A stretch of 24,652 nucleotides of DNA from an uncultured Fusobacterium sp. (GTDB lineage Bacteria > Fusobacteriota > Fusobacteriia > Fusobacteriales > Fusobacteriaceae), in assembly GCA_900543175.1 (NCBI GenBank), contig UQQO01000017.1, forward strand, positions 1 through 24,652, in the 5' to 3' direction. Shown piece after piece: positions 9,512 to 16,750 of this stretch (position 1 is its first letter; the number at the start of each line of letters is the position of its first letter). The translations under genes and the position numbers were made by a program. The notes below the pieces were generated by a model. That model was not told where the DNA came from and did not search any database. It was given only the letters and a program-made list of their open reading frames with translations.

Positions 9512-9581
9512 TGAATTAAACCTCCGTTTATAATAATTTTATTTTAAATAATATTGTTTCAAAAAAATTTTTCCTTTAATG

Positions 9582-9610
9582 ATTATAATAAAGATATTAA
9601 AAAATGTCAA
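9582..9610 (-). promoter_or_regulatory. Perfect consensus sigma70 promoter of the symporter gene
   Basis: On the minus strand TTGACA (9605-9610) and TATAAT (9582-9587) match the consensus fully with the optimal 17-nt spacer. The leader is about 65 nt to the GTG start, which has a good GGAGG box. No operator-like palindrome was seen over it. Confidence 0.9.
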
Positions 9611-9658
9611 AAAAATTTTTATTTTCTATTTAACTTTAATTATTAAACTTATAATTTA

Positions 9659-9730
9659 TCTAGCTAAGCTAGATTCTCTAGCGCATTGCTAGGTTTTGAC
9701 AAAGTACCTTTGTAGTTAGCGATTGTTAGT
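9659..9730. repeat. Cluster of three short hairpins plus a repeated TAGCG motif
   Basis: Successive perfect small inverted repeats are seen: TCTAGCT/AGCTAGA (9659-9673, 1-nt loop), CTAGC/GCTAG (9678-9692, 5-nt loop) and ACAAAG/CTTTGT (9699-9713, 3-nt loop). A further motif, TAGCGATTGTTAG (9717-9729), resembles TAGCGCATTGCTAG inside the second hairpin. There is no following T run on either strand, so they are not ordinary terminators. They lie just upstream of the symporter promoter. Confidence 0.6.
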
Positions 9731-9842
9731 CAAGTTAAGTTATCTCTTTTTATTTTAAATATCAGCTAAATTCCATGTCAAAGAATAAAGAGAGTAAAAC
9801 TCATCTGACTATGGGTATCGCAGAAGCTCCATTCTTCCACTT

Positions 9843-9888
9843 CTGCATCTCAAAAATAGTAGTCACTAAAGTTTCTCTATTTTTGGAA
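9843..9888 (+). repeat. Hairpin repeat, copy 1
   Basis: A 46-nt unit with a stem CAAAAATAG (9851-9859) / CTATTTTTG (9877-9885), a 17-nt loop starting TAGTC, and flanks CTGCATCT and GAA. Copy 2 lies 138 nt downstream with 35 of 46 positions identical, and the two stem differences are compensated. The loop's CACTAAA (9864-9870) could alternatively pair with TTTAGTG (9918-9924). Confidence 0.75.
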
Positions 9889-9980
9889 CTCGACTTCGGC
9901 TCAAACACGTCGGAATTTTTAGTGTCAGATTTCGTAACTCTCTTTTTATTAATGTTTACAGGACTCCGATAAATCTTCGC

Positions 9981-10026
9981 CTGTATCTCAAAAGTAATAG
10001 TCGCTTACACTCCTTTACTTTTGGAA
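9981..10026 (+). repeat. Hairpin repeat, copy 2
   Basis: The same 9-17-9 geometry as copy 1: CAAAAGTAA (9989-9997), a 17-nt loop starting TAGTC, TTACTTTTG (10015-10023), and flanks CTGTATCT and GAA. Two base pairs differ from copy 1, and both partners changed each time. Confidence 0.75.
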
Positions 10027-10070
10027 ATTACATTTAGCTGATATTAGGAGTATTAAAAATAAATTATCCC

Positions 10071-10230
10071 TAACATCAAGTTGACGTAATTTGGAAGTGA
10101 ATATTAGAAGCCCTCAGCGAAATGCAGTTAAGAAAATGCAACGTGTTTGAGGCATAGCCGAGTTTTGCATTTTCAACGGAATAAGCTATAGGGATTCTTT
10201 ATTCACTGACATGGAGACAACTTGATGTTA
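10071..10230 (-). repeat. Palindromic element 2 (160 bp), inverted relative of element 1
   Basis: The ends TAACATCAAGTTG (10071-10083) and its complement (10218-10230) match perfectly. Further arms pair inward: AGTGAATA (10096-10103) with 10200-10207, CCCT (10111-10114) with AGGG (10190-10193), GAAAATGCAA (10132-10141) with 10165-10174, and a tip GGC-ATA-GCC (10151-10159). Read on the minus strand it carries CCATGTCAGTGAATAAAG (10214 down to 10197) and CTCAAACACGT (10151 down to 10141), both shared with element 1. It is 25 nt from element 1, tail to tail. Confidence 0.75.
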
Positions 10231-10287
10231 AAAAATATAAGTTTTGTTAATGGAAATTAGAGCGATAAATTTATAGTTTGATTGAAT

Positions 10288-10334
10288 AAAAAAGCCGTGC
10301 AAACTAATGAATAAAATCATCAATTTGCAACAGC
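10288..10334 (-). terminator. Intrinsic terminator of the peptide/nickel ABC-gpx operon
   Basis: A long imperfect stem (10294-10310 with 10317-10334, tolerating G-U pairs and one bulge) is followed on the minus strand by six T (10288-10293). It begins right after the peroxidase stop codon. Confidence 0.88.
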
Positions 10335-10337
10335 TCT

Positions 10338-10877
10338 CTATCTTAATATCTCTTTTTCAAGCTCTGCTTCTAAATCTTCAGGAGTTACAGTAGGAGCAAA
10401 TCTTCTCACTACATTTCCCTCTCTATCTATAAGGAACTTTGTAAAATTCCATTTAATCTCACTACCTAAAATTGAATTTCCTAACTTTGCAATTCTATCT
10501 TTAAAAGATAGTGCCTCTCTATTTTCTATCTCCTCTTTTCCCTTCTCCTTTAAATAAACATACAATGGAGCTGCATCTTTTCCATTTACATCTATCTTAG
10601 CAAAAGTTTTAAAAGTAGTTCCATATTTTAACTGGCATATTTTTGCTATCTCCTCATTAGGTTCAGGAGCTTGTTTTAAAAATTGATTACTTGGAAAATT
10701 TAAAATCTCAAAACCTTTATCCTTATATTTTGCATATAGTTTTTCCAACCCTTCATACTGTGAACTAAGCCCACATCTTGTAGCAGTGTTTACAATAAGA
10801 AGAACTTTTCCTCTATACTCCTCTAAATTCTGTTCACTTCCATCAATATTTTTAACTTTTATATTATAAAGTTTCAT
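10338..10877 (-). CDS. gpx: Glutathione peroxidase family protein, cysteine type
   Basis: A 179-residue cytoplasmic thioredoxin-fold peroxidase that reduces hydroperoxides. The active-site block is NTATRCGLSSQY with the peroxidatic Cys near residue 35 (not selenocysteine). It is followed by the resolving-tetrad motifs NFPSNQF and KWNFTKFL. Cys-type bacterial members usually use thioredoxin rather than glutathione. ATG 10877 has a GGAG box and lies 27 nt after the ATPase gene, so it is probably the last gene of the ABC operon; the functional link is unclear. A terminator follows directly. Confidence 0.94.
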   Translation of the reverse strand: MKLYNIKVKNIDGSEQNLEEYRGKVLLIVNTATRCGLSSQYEGLEKLYAKYKDKGFEILNFPSNQFLKQAPEPNEEIAKICQLKYGTTFKTFAKIDVNGKDAAPLYVYLKEKGKEEIENREALSFKDRIAKLGNSILGSEIKWNFTKFLIDREGNVVRRFAPTVTPEDLEAELEKEILR

Positions 10878-10904
10878 ACTCGCTCCTTTTAAAATTTTCT
10901 AGTA

Positions 10905-11654
10905 TTACTCAACTTCAATCCCCTCAAGAAAATATTTTCCATACTCACTTTGAGGATTTTTGAAAAACTCAACAGTTTCTCTTAATTCCTGTATCTCTCC
11001 CTTATAAAGAAGTAAAACTCTATCTGATATATTATATACTACACCTAAATCATGGGATATAAAAATAAAAGTTGTCCTATATTCTCTATTAAATTTTCTT
11101 ATTAGATTAAGAATTTGGTTTTGTATTGATAGATCAAGAGATGCTACTGGCTCATCACAAACAACAAGTTTAGGATTTAAGATCATAGCCGCTCCAATTA
11201 CTACCCTTTGTCTTTGCCCACCACTTAATTCTGAAGGGTATTTGTCCTCACTATTCTCATCTAACCCTATCTCTTTAAGCATGGCTTTTACCCTTCTTCT
11301 TCTCTTATCCTTATCCTTTATACCATTTACTTTCAACGGCTCTTCCAATATACTTCCTATTTTCATAGCAGGGTTTAAAGAGCTATAAGGATCTTGAAAA
11401 ACCATCTGTATCTCTTGTACTTTTCTTTTCTCCAAAGGTCTACCTAGAAAAACTATCTCTCCACTATCCTCTTTTTCTATTCCTAATAAAATCTTTCCAA
11501 TAGTAGATTTTCCAGCTCCTGATTGCCCTACTATTGAAAATATCTCTCCCTCTTTTACATCAAAGGATATATTTTTTAGTATCTCTTTTTTCTCCTTTGA
11601 AAAAAAACTCCCTATCCTATATGATTTAGTTAGATTTTTAACTTGTAAAAACAT
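10905..11654 (-). CDS. Peptide/nickel-type ABC transporter ATPase, OppF/NikE-like
   Basis: A 249-residue ATPase with Walker A GQSGAGKS, signature LSGGQRQR, Walker B LVVCDEP and switch His in FISHDLG. It ends soon after the switch region, so the about 70-residue C-terminal oligopeptide domain of OppF/DppF is missing. That compact form is typical of NikE and some metal or opine systems. Its start overlaps the end of the previous ATPase gene by 17 bp, with an AGGGG box inside that gene. It pairs with the next ATPase as a heterodimer on the two permeases. Confidence 0.9.
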   Translation of the reverse strand: MFLQVKNLTKSYRIGSFFSKEKKEILKNISFDVKEGEIFSIVGQSGAGKSTIGKILLGIEKEDSGEIVFLGRPLEKRKVQEIQMVFQDPYSSLNPAMKIGSILEEPLKVNGIKDKDKRRRRVKAMLKEIGLDENSEDKYPSELSGGQRQRVVIGAAMILNPKLVVCDEPVASLDLSIQNQILNLIRKFNREYRTTFIFISHDLGVVYNISDRVLLLYKGEIQELRETVEFFKNPQSEYGKYFLEGIEVE

Positions 11655-12384
11655 CTTTATCCCCTCTTGTCCATAGAGTTTTTGAAAGTCCTATCAATTT
11701 CTTTACATATATATGCTCTTGATGTTGAAAAATCTCTTCACAACTATTTTCTTCAACTATTCTTCCTTGATACATTACACTTACTCTATCTACAAAATCT
11801 CTTACTGAATCTAAATCGTGAGATATAAATAAGATTGAGATTCCTAAATTCTTCCTTATCTCTTTAAAAAGATTGATTACCTCTTTTTTAGTTCTCAAGT
11901 CCAATGCAGTAGTTACCTCATCAGCTATTAGTAGGTCTGGCTCTCCTATCAATGCTCCTGCTATAACTACCCTTTGTCTCTCTCCTCCACTTGTTTCATG
12001 GGGATATTTTTTTAAAAACTTTTCTATCTCCTTTATCCCAACTTTTTCTAAAAGAGAAACCACTTTTTCTTTCCAATTTTCGCTTGTTCCATAATGTGAT
12101 TCATAGAGTCTTTTTAATTGACTTCCTATTTTAATTGTAGGATTTAGAGAGATAAAAGCATTTTGAAATACTGCACCTATTTTGCAATTCTTTTCAAATT
12201 TTTCATATTTTATGATACTACGTTCTGGTAAAATTCCCAAAATAAATTTAGTAGTTAAAGTTTTCCCGCTTCCTGACTCTCCTACAAGTCCTACTACTTC
12301 ACCTTTTTCCATATGAAAATCTATATCTCTTAAAAGTTTTTCTCCATCTATTTCTAAATTTAATTTCTCTATATTCAATATCAT
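11638..12384 (-). CDS. Peptide/nickel-type ABC transporter ATPase, OppD/NikD-like
   Basis: A 248-residue ATPase with Walker A GESGSGKT, signature TSGGERQR, Walker B LLIADEV and switch His in FISHDLDS. Like its partner it lacks the long OppD C-terminal domain, matching NikD in size. The start codon overlaps the permease stop as ATGA, so translation is coupled. Substrate cannot be fixed from the ATPases alone. Confidence 0.9.
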   Translation of the reverse strand: MILNIEKLNLEIDGEKLLRDIDFHMEKGEVVGLVGESGSGKTLTTKFILGILPERSIIKYEKFEKNCKIGAVFQNAFISLNPTIKIGSQLKRLYESHYGTSENWKEKVVSLLEKVGIKEIEKFLKKYPHETSGGERQRVVIAGALIGEPDLLIADEVTTALDLRTKKEVINLFKEIRKNLGISILFISHDLDSVRDFVDRVSVMYQGRIVEENSCEEIFQHQEHIYVKKLIGLSKTLWTRGDKDVFTS

Positions 12385-13145
12385 CAGAATCTTTTTCCTC
12401 TCTTTTCCAGTTTATTCATCTGATAAACTGTAAATATTATAGCCAATCCTGGTGCAATAGTAAACCAAGGAGCTGATAAAAAATATGATTGTGATTGATT
12501 TAATATATTTCCCCATGTAGGATATGGTGGTTGTATTCCTAAACCTAAATATCCTAAACCTGCCTCTGTTAAAATAGCCCCTGCAAACCCTGTTGTAAAA
12601 CTTATTAAAACAGATTTCATTATATTAGGCAAAATATGATAGAAGATTATTCTAATATTAGATACTCCATAAGTTTTAGCAGCTATTACATACTCCATAT
12701 TTTTCTCTTTTTTTACTAATCCCCTTACCATATTTACACATCTTGGAAGATAGATTATAAATATTGCTACTATCATAGAAAGAAAACCTGTTTTTAAAAC
12801 TATTATAACTCCCAAGGCTATTAAAATTGAGGGTATCGCTATTATTACCTCTATAAAAGAGGTTATTATAGAATCTAAAGATTTTCCATAATATCCTGCT
12901 ATACTTCCAATTATTGTCCCTACTATTACTGATAGAGCAACTGAAACTGATGCTATCAATAAAGTATAAAAAGATCCTAAAACTAATCTACTAAAAATAT
13001 CCCTTCCCATATTGTCACAACCTAAAATATTTTCTAAATCAGGTGGAGTTAAAATCTTATTATCATTTATTGCATAGGGATCTTGATAGAAAAATAGTAT
13101 TAAAAATAAAAGTATAAGAATTAAAACAATATATTTTCTCTTCAT
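12384..13145 (-). CDS. Peptide/nickel-type ABC permease, OppC/NikC-like
   Basis: A 253-residue membrane protein with an N-terminal anchor, then the family motif LGCDNMGRDIFSRLVLG near residue 41 and four or five further hydrophobic segments. The EAA coupling loop reads AAKTYGVSNIRIIFYHILPN, and the C-terminus has the OppC-type GLGYLGLGIQPPYPTWGN. It is short for OppC (about 300) but close to NikC. It begins 1 nt after the upstream permease stop and ends in an ATGA overlap with the ATPase gene. Confidence 0.92.
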   Translation of the reverse strand: MKRKYIVLILILLFLILFFYQDPYAINDNKILTPPDLENILGCDNMGRDIFSRLVLGSFYTLLIASVSVALSVIVGTIIGSIAGYYGKSLDSIITSFIEVIIAIPSILIALGVIIVLKTGFLSMIVAIFIIYLPRCVNMVRGLVKKEKNMEYVIAAKTYGVSNIRIIFYHILPNIMKSVLISFTTGFAGAILTEAGLGYLGLGIQPPYPTWGNILNQSQSYFLSAPWFTIAPGLAIIFTVYQMNKLEKRGKRF

Positions 13146-13146
13146 A

Positions 13147-14061
13147 CTATTTTTCCTCCTTAATTCTTGGATCTATTATAGAATAAATTATATCTATAAA
13201 GAAATTTATCAGCACAAGAACAACTGAAGTATAAAAAATAAGCCCTTGTATCAAAGGAATATCCCTTGTTAAAACTGATGTTATTAAAAGTCTACCTATT
13301 CCAGGAATAGAGAAAATCTGCTCTATTATAACTATCCCTGTAATAAGATCTATTACCATCATTCCAGCTAAAGGAACTACTGGTAAAATAGAATTTTTTA
13401 ATATATAGAGATTTAACCATTTCATCTTCATTCCATTAACAAAAAGATATTTAATATATTCCTCCCTCATCTCATATTCAAGATTACTCTTAATATATCT
13501 TGTTATCACTCCAATATTTGGTATAGCTATCACTGCACAAGGTAAAAGTAGTGAAGTAAAGCTATTATTATACCCTACTGAAAATAATCTCAATATAACA
13601 CCAAAAACAAACATAAATATTATACCTAACCAAAATGATGGAATAGATATACAGATTCCCACTAAAAAATCTCCAAAATTCTTTATATGTTTATTCTTTA
13701 TCTTATACAAAAGAAATGATAGGGGAATAGAAACTAAAAATACTATTGCAATGGAGATTAAAGCTATCTCCATTGTCAATGGCAATCTTTCTAAAATCAA
13801 TTTTATTACAGGTTCAGAGTATTTGAAAGAGTTCCCAAAATCTCCAACTAATACCCCTTTACCCCAATCTAAATATCTTGCAAAAAAACTCTTATTTAAT
13901 CCCAATGCCTCTCTCAATAACTCAATATCCTCTGGTGAGCTTTCAACTCCCAATATCGATGCTGCTGGGTCTCCTGGTATCATCTCTAATAGTAGAAATG
14001 AAAGTGTACCTATTAAAAATATGGAAAATATCATTTTCACAAATTTTTTTAAATAAAACAT
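13147..14061 (-). CDS. Peptide/nickel-type ABC permease, OppB/NikB-like
   Basis: A 304-residue permease with the OppB/DppB layout: first helix at 9-30, a periplasmic loop with IPGDPAASILG and LREALGLNKSFFARYLDWGKGVLVGDFGNS, then five more helices. The EAA loop, near EEYIKYLFVNGM, is followed by LKNSILPVVPLAGM and EQIFSIPGIGRLL. Length is normal. It starts 2 nt after the binding-protein stop, with a GGAG box inside that gene's end. Confidence 0.94.
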   Translation of the reverse strand: MFYLKKFVKMIFSIFLIGTLSFLLLEMIPGDPAASILGVESSPEDIELLREALGLNKSFFARYLDWGKGVLVGDFGNSFKYSEPVIKLILERLPLTMEIALISIAIVFLVSIPLSFLLYKIKNKHIKNFGDFLVGICISIPSFWLGIIFMFVFGVILRLFSVGYNNSFTSLLLPCAVIAIPNIGVITRYIKSNLEYEMREEYIKYLFVNGMKMKWLNLYILKNSILPVVPLAGMMVIDLITGIVIIEQIFSIPGIGRLLITSVLTRDIPLIQGLIFYTSVVLVLINFFIDIIYSIIDPRIKEEK

Positions 14062-14063
14062 CT

Positions 14064-15551
14064 TTATTCTCCAATGCTTAATTTAGCGAAGTTAATAAAT
14101 GATAAAGGATAGTATACAAATCCTTCAATATTTTTGTCCATTGCTGTTATTAGCTTAGGATCCATTATATATACTGCTACATGATTTTCTCTTAAAATCT
14201 CTTGAGCTTTCTTGTAGTTTTCAATTCTTTTATTTTCATCAGGTGATAGTTTAGCCTCAGCTATAAGCTTATCATATTCAGGATTGCTATAATTATAGAA
14301 ATTTTTTGGATAGTCAGAAACATATCTTCTTAAAATTGAGTATGGATCTAATTTACCTGTAAGCCCTACTATTGTAGCCTCATGCTTTCTTCCACCATAT
14401 ACATCTGATAGCCATGTTGCCCACTCTACTGTCTCAATATTCATAGTAACTCCAACCTCTTTAAGTTGCTCAGCTATTACTTGAGCAGTATTAACATGCA
14501 TTATATAGTTGCTTGGAACTCTAACTGTAAATGTTAAATCTGAGTATCCAGCCTTTGCTAATAATTCTTTAGCCTTTTCTATATCTCTAGTTTCTCCTAT
14601 ATTTTCAATGCAGTATTTTTTCATAATTGGACTCATATTTGTTTCAAGTTTTATTCCTAGTCCACCCATTACATTTTTTATTATAGCATCTTTATCAACT
14701 GCTAAATTTATTGCCTCTCTAACCTCTTTATGTGAAAATGGTTCAAATTTATTATTTAATGCTAAAAGTTGAACTGTATTTTGAGCTCCTGAAACTGTTT
14801 TAAAGTTTTTCAATTCATTTACTCTTTTTGAATCAACACGAGGTAGCATATTTATCTCACCAGATAACAGTTTTAAGAAAGCTGTCTCAGCATTTGGAGT
14901 TACAAATACCTCTACATCATCAATCTTTGCCTTTTCTCCCCAATAATCATCATTTTTAGTAAGAGTTAATTTTTGTTCTTTTTCATAACTAGCTACTTTA
15001 AATGCCCCTGTACCTATTGGATTTTTATCTAGTGAATCTCTATTTTCATCAGGAACAATAGCCTCTGTCATAGAATAGATAAAAGCTGAATCTGGTTGAC
15101 TTAGTTCAACAGTAACCTCATTATCTCCAGTTATCTTTATATCCTTTATATTTGCAAACATAGCTTGAGCTGGAGTGTCTCCCTCTCTACCTGACATCTT
15201 TCTTAATGAAAACTCAACATCTTTTACATCAAGAGGGTTTCCATTATGAAATTTGATATTATCTCTAATTGTAAAAGTATATGTTAATCCATCATCTGAT
15301 ATTTTATAATCCTTTGCTACTGCTGGAATTAATCCTCCATCTACATCTGGCATTACAAGCCCTTCAAACACATTCATCATTATCTCTTCAGTACCACTTG
15401 ATACCATCTTATAAGGATTTAAACTATCTATATCCATGCTCATTATTGTCTTTACAACTTTTTTACTGCTTGCTTTTTCTTCACTACCACACCCTGCTAA
15501 TACTACTCCTAAGATTGCTCCCAATACTAGTCCTTTTTTACTTAAACTCAT
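14064..15551 (-). CDS. Family 5 extracellular solute-binding lipoprotein (peptide/nickel/opine type)
   Basis: A 495-residue exported lipoprotein that captures ligand for the importer encoded downstream. Residues 1-21 form a lipoprotein signal with lipobox LAGC. The mature protein has the SBP_bac_5 hallmarks: SLNPY early, YTFTIRDNIKFHNGNPLDVKDVEF-type core (family signature), NPIGTGAF and the late REAINLAVDKDAI stretch. Ligand-specific residues cannot be read with confidence; compact NikDE-like ATPases make nickel, a metallophore or short peptides all possible. It is the first gene of the operon and has its own extended -10 promoter. Confidence 0.92.
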   Translation of the reverse strand: MSLSKKGLVLGAILGVVLAGCGSEEKASSKKVVKTIMSMDIDSLNPYKMVSSGTEEIMMNVFEGLVMPDVDGGLIPAVAKDYKISDDGLTYTFTIRDNIKFHNGNPLDVKDVEFSLRKMSGREGDTPAQAMFANIKDIKITGDNEVTVELSQPDSAFIYSMTEAIVPDENRDSLDKNPIGTGAFKVASYEKEQKLTLTKNDDYWGEKAKIDDVEVFVTPNAETAFLKLLSGEINMLPRVDSKRVNELKNFKTVSGAQNTVQLLALNNKFEPFSHKEVREAINLAVDKDAIIKNVMGGLGIKLETNMSPIMKKYCIENIGETRDIEKAKELLAKAGYSDLTFTVRVPSNYIMHVNTAQVIAEQLKEVGVTMNIETVEWATWLSDVYGGRKHEATIVGLTGKLDPYSILRRYVSDYPKNFYNYSNPEYDKLIAEAKLSPDENKRIENYKKAQEILRENHVAVYIMDPKLITAMDKNIEGFVYYPLSFINFAKLSIGE

Positions 15552-15802
15552 TTTTCCCTCCTTGACCTCAGAAAATATTTTTAAATAGTTAGTGCTTTAC
15601 AATAAAGCTTAGTATACTGAATCTGATTTATCCTATCATATTTTCTAGGTTATTTCAATGTATATCTTGCTTCATTGTTTTCTTAAATTTTACTTTTGTT
15701 TAATATATCTATACTAAACGATTTTTCAGAAATTTTCAAGGTTTTTGTTCTCTCTTATTCTCTTTGGGGTAAAAATCATTCAAAAAAAATGAATTAATAT
15801 GC
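15552..15802 (-). other. Leader and promoter region of the family 5 ABC operon
   Basis: This is the gap between the era terminator and the binding lipoprotein gene; no gene was found in it. It contains the promoter at 15630-15658 and, in the transcribed leader, a 6-bp hairpin GCTTTA/TAAAGC (about 15593-15607). A weak palindrome, ATTCA/TGAAT around a T run, lies near 15780. No riboswitch was recognised. Confidence 0.5.
15630..15658 (-). promoter_or_regulatory. Sigma70 promoter of the family 5 ABC operon
   Basis: On the minus strand TTGAAA (15653-15658), a 17-nt spacer and TAGGAT (15630-15635), preceded by TGA as an extended -10. The leader would be about 70 nt. Confidence 0.65.
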
Positions 15803-15829
15803 AAAAAAAGCCCTAATCGAAATTAGAGC
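15803..15829 (-). terminator. UUCG-tetraloop terminator after era
   Basis: On the minus strand an 8-bp stem GCTCTAAT/ATTAGGGC closes a TTCG loop and is followed by seven T. This exceptionally stable form ends the ftsX-to-era operon, 24 nt after the era stop. Confidence 0.93.
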
Positions 15830-15853
15830 TTCTATTCTAATAATATTTTCTTT

Positions 15854-16747
15854 TTACTTCTCCTCCACATAACCTAACTCTTTAAGGAATGGTTTTTTCT
15901 TTCTCCAATCCTCTTTCACTTTAACCCAAAGAGTCAAATATATTGGCTCTCCTATTAGCTCTTCAATCTCTTTTCTAGCCTCAATACCAATCTCTTTCAG
16001 AAGTTTTCCATTCTTCCCAATAATTATACCCTTTTGAGAATCTCTCTCAACATAGATATTAATATCAAATTTATCTCTTCCATTCTTTCTTCTTTCAACA
16101 TTAAGTATCTCAATAGCCACAGAGTGAGGAATTTCATCTCTAGTTTTTAGAAGAATCTTCTCTCTAACAATCTCTGTTATTATCTTATACACAGAAATAT
16201 CAGTGTACATATCATCTGGGTAGTATTTTATCCCATCTTCTAAAAATGGATCAATAGCCTCTAAAAGTTTAGGAAGTCCAAAGGCATACTGTCCAGATAT
16301 CTCAACAACTCCATCAAAATCTCCAAGTTTTGCCTTTACTTCTTCTCTCTTCTCAGCTAACTTTTCATCAGATAACTTATCAATCTTATTTATAACAAGG
16401 ATTCTTGGAGTTCTCTTTGCCTCCATAACTCTTTCCATTACAAATTGATCCCCTGTACTTATCTCTTGTGATCCATCTAACACAAATAGAATTACATCTA
16501 CATCTTTTAAAATTCTTATTGCACTATTAGTCATATATTCACCTAATAGATGCTTTGCCTTATGAATCCCTGGTGTATCAATAAAGATATATTGATTATC
16601 ATTTAGATTTAAAATTCCCTTTATATTATCTCTTGTTGTTCCTGCTTTATCTGAAACTATCGCTACCTTTTCAGATACTAGCTTATTTATCAAAGTAGAT
16701 TTACCAACATTTGGTCTCCCTACAACAGCAATAAATCCTGCTTTCAC
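15854..16747 (-). CDS. era: GTPase Era, 16S rRNA-binding ribosome assembly factor
   Basis: A 297-residue essential-type GTPase that binds the 3' end of 16S rRNA during 30S maturation. G1 is GRPNVGKS (10-17), the switch TTRD (37-40), G3 DTPG (57-60) and G4 NKID (120-123). The C-terminal KH domain has IIIGKNGKLLKEIG. The start is GTG 16747, 4 nt after the stop of the recombinase-like gene, with an AGGAG box inside that gene. It is the last gene of the ftsX operon. Confidence 0.97.
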   Translation of the reverse strand: MKAGFIAVVGRPNVGKSTLINKLVSEKVAIVSDKAGTTRDNIKGILNLNDNQYIFIDTPGIHKAKHLLGEYMTNSAIRILKDVDVILFVLDGSQEISTGDQFVMERVMEAKRTPRILVINKIDKLSDEKLAEKREEVKAKLGDFDGVVEISGQYAFGLPKLLEAIDPFLEDGIKYYPDDMYTDISVYKIITEIVREKILLKTRDEIPHSVAIEILNVERRKNGRDKFDINIYVERDSQKGIIIGKNGKLLKEIGIEARKEIEELIGEPIYLTLWVKVKEDWRKKKPFLKELGYVEEK

Positions 16748-16750
16748 CTA

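Larger units (their letters stand above)
9758..10045 (+). repeat. Palindromic element 1 (288 bp) with perfect 14-nt inverted ends
   Basis: The ends AATATCAGCTAAAT (9758-9771) and its complement (10032-10045) match perfectly. Inside, AAAGAGAGT and ATCTGAC (9787-9795, 9803-9809) pair with 9937-9945 and 9924-9930. GCAGAAG/CTTCTGC forms a 7-bp hairpin (9830-9846 region), and two 9-bp hairpins lie at 9851-9885 and 9989-10023. It shares CCATGTCAnnGAATAAAG, CTCAAACACGT (9900-9910) and the right end AAATTAC with element 2, which lies in the opposite orientation. There is no terminator-type T run and no plausible gene. Confidence 0.75.
9645..10279. repeat. Gene-free palindromic block with loosely inverted ends
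   Basis: This is most of the 826-bp gap between the symporter and glutathione peroxidase genes. Everything between the symporter promoter and the peroxidase terminator is non-coding but structured. Its edges (9645-9660 and 10264-10279) are inverted copies matching at 13 of 16 positions, though they are AT-rich and could match by chance. Inside are a hairpin cluster and two related palindromic elements, described separately. CG dinucleotides, rare in flanking genes, are frequent here. Confidence 0.5.

Noticed and set aside
9775..9972. A 65-codon plus-strand open frame inside palindromic element 1
   Set aside because: It has no ribosome binding site, its ATG is part of the repeated CCATGTCA motif, and in element 2 the same motif leads to a stop after 10 codons. 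Palindromic structure explains the region better.
9645..10287. CRISPR array or tRNA/rRNA remnants in the long intergenic gap
   Set aside because: There are no regularly spaced identical repeats with unique spacers, and no cloverleaf or rRNA signature. The repeats are palindromic and only two-copy.
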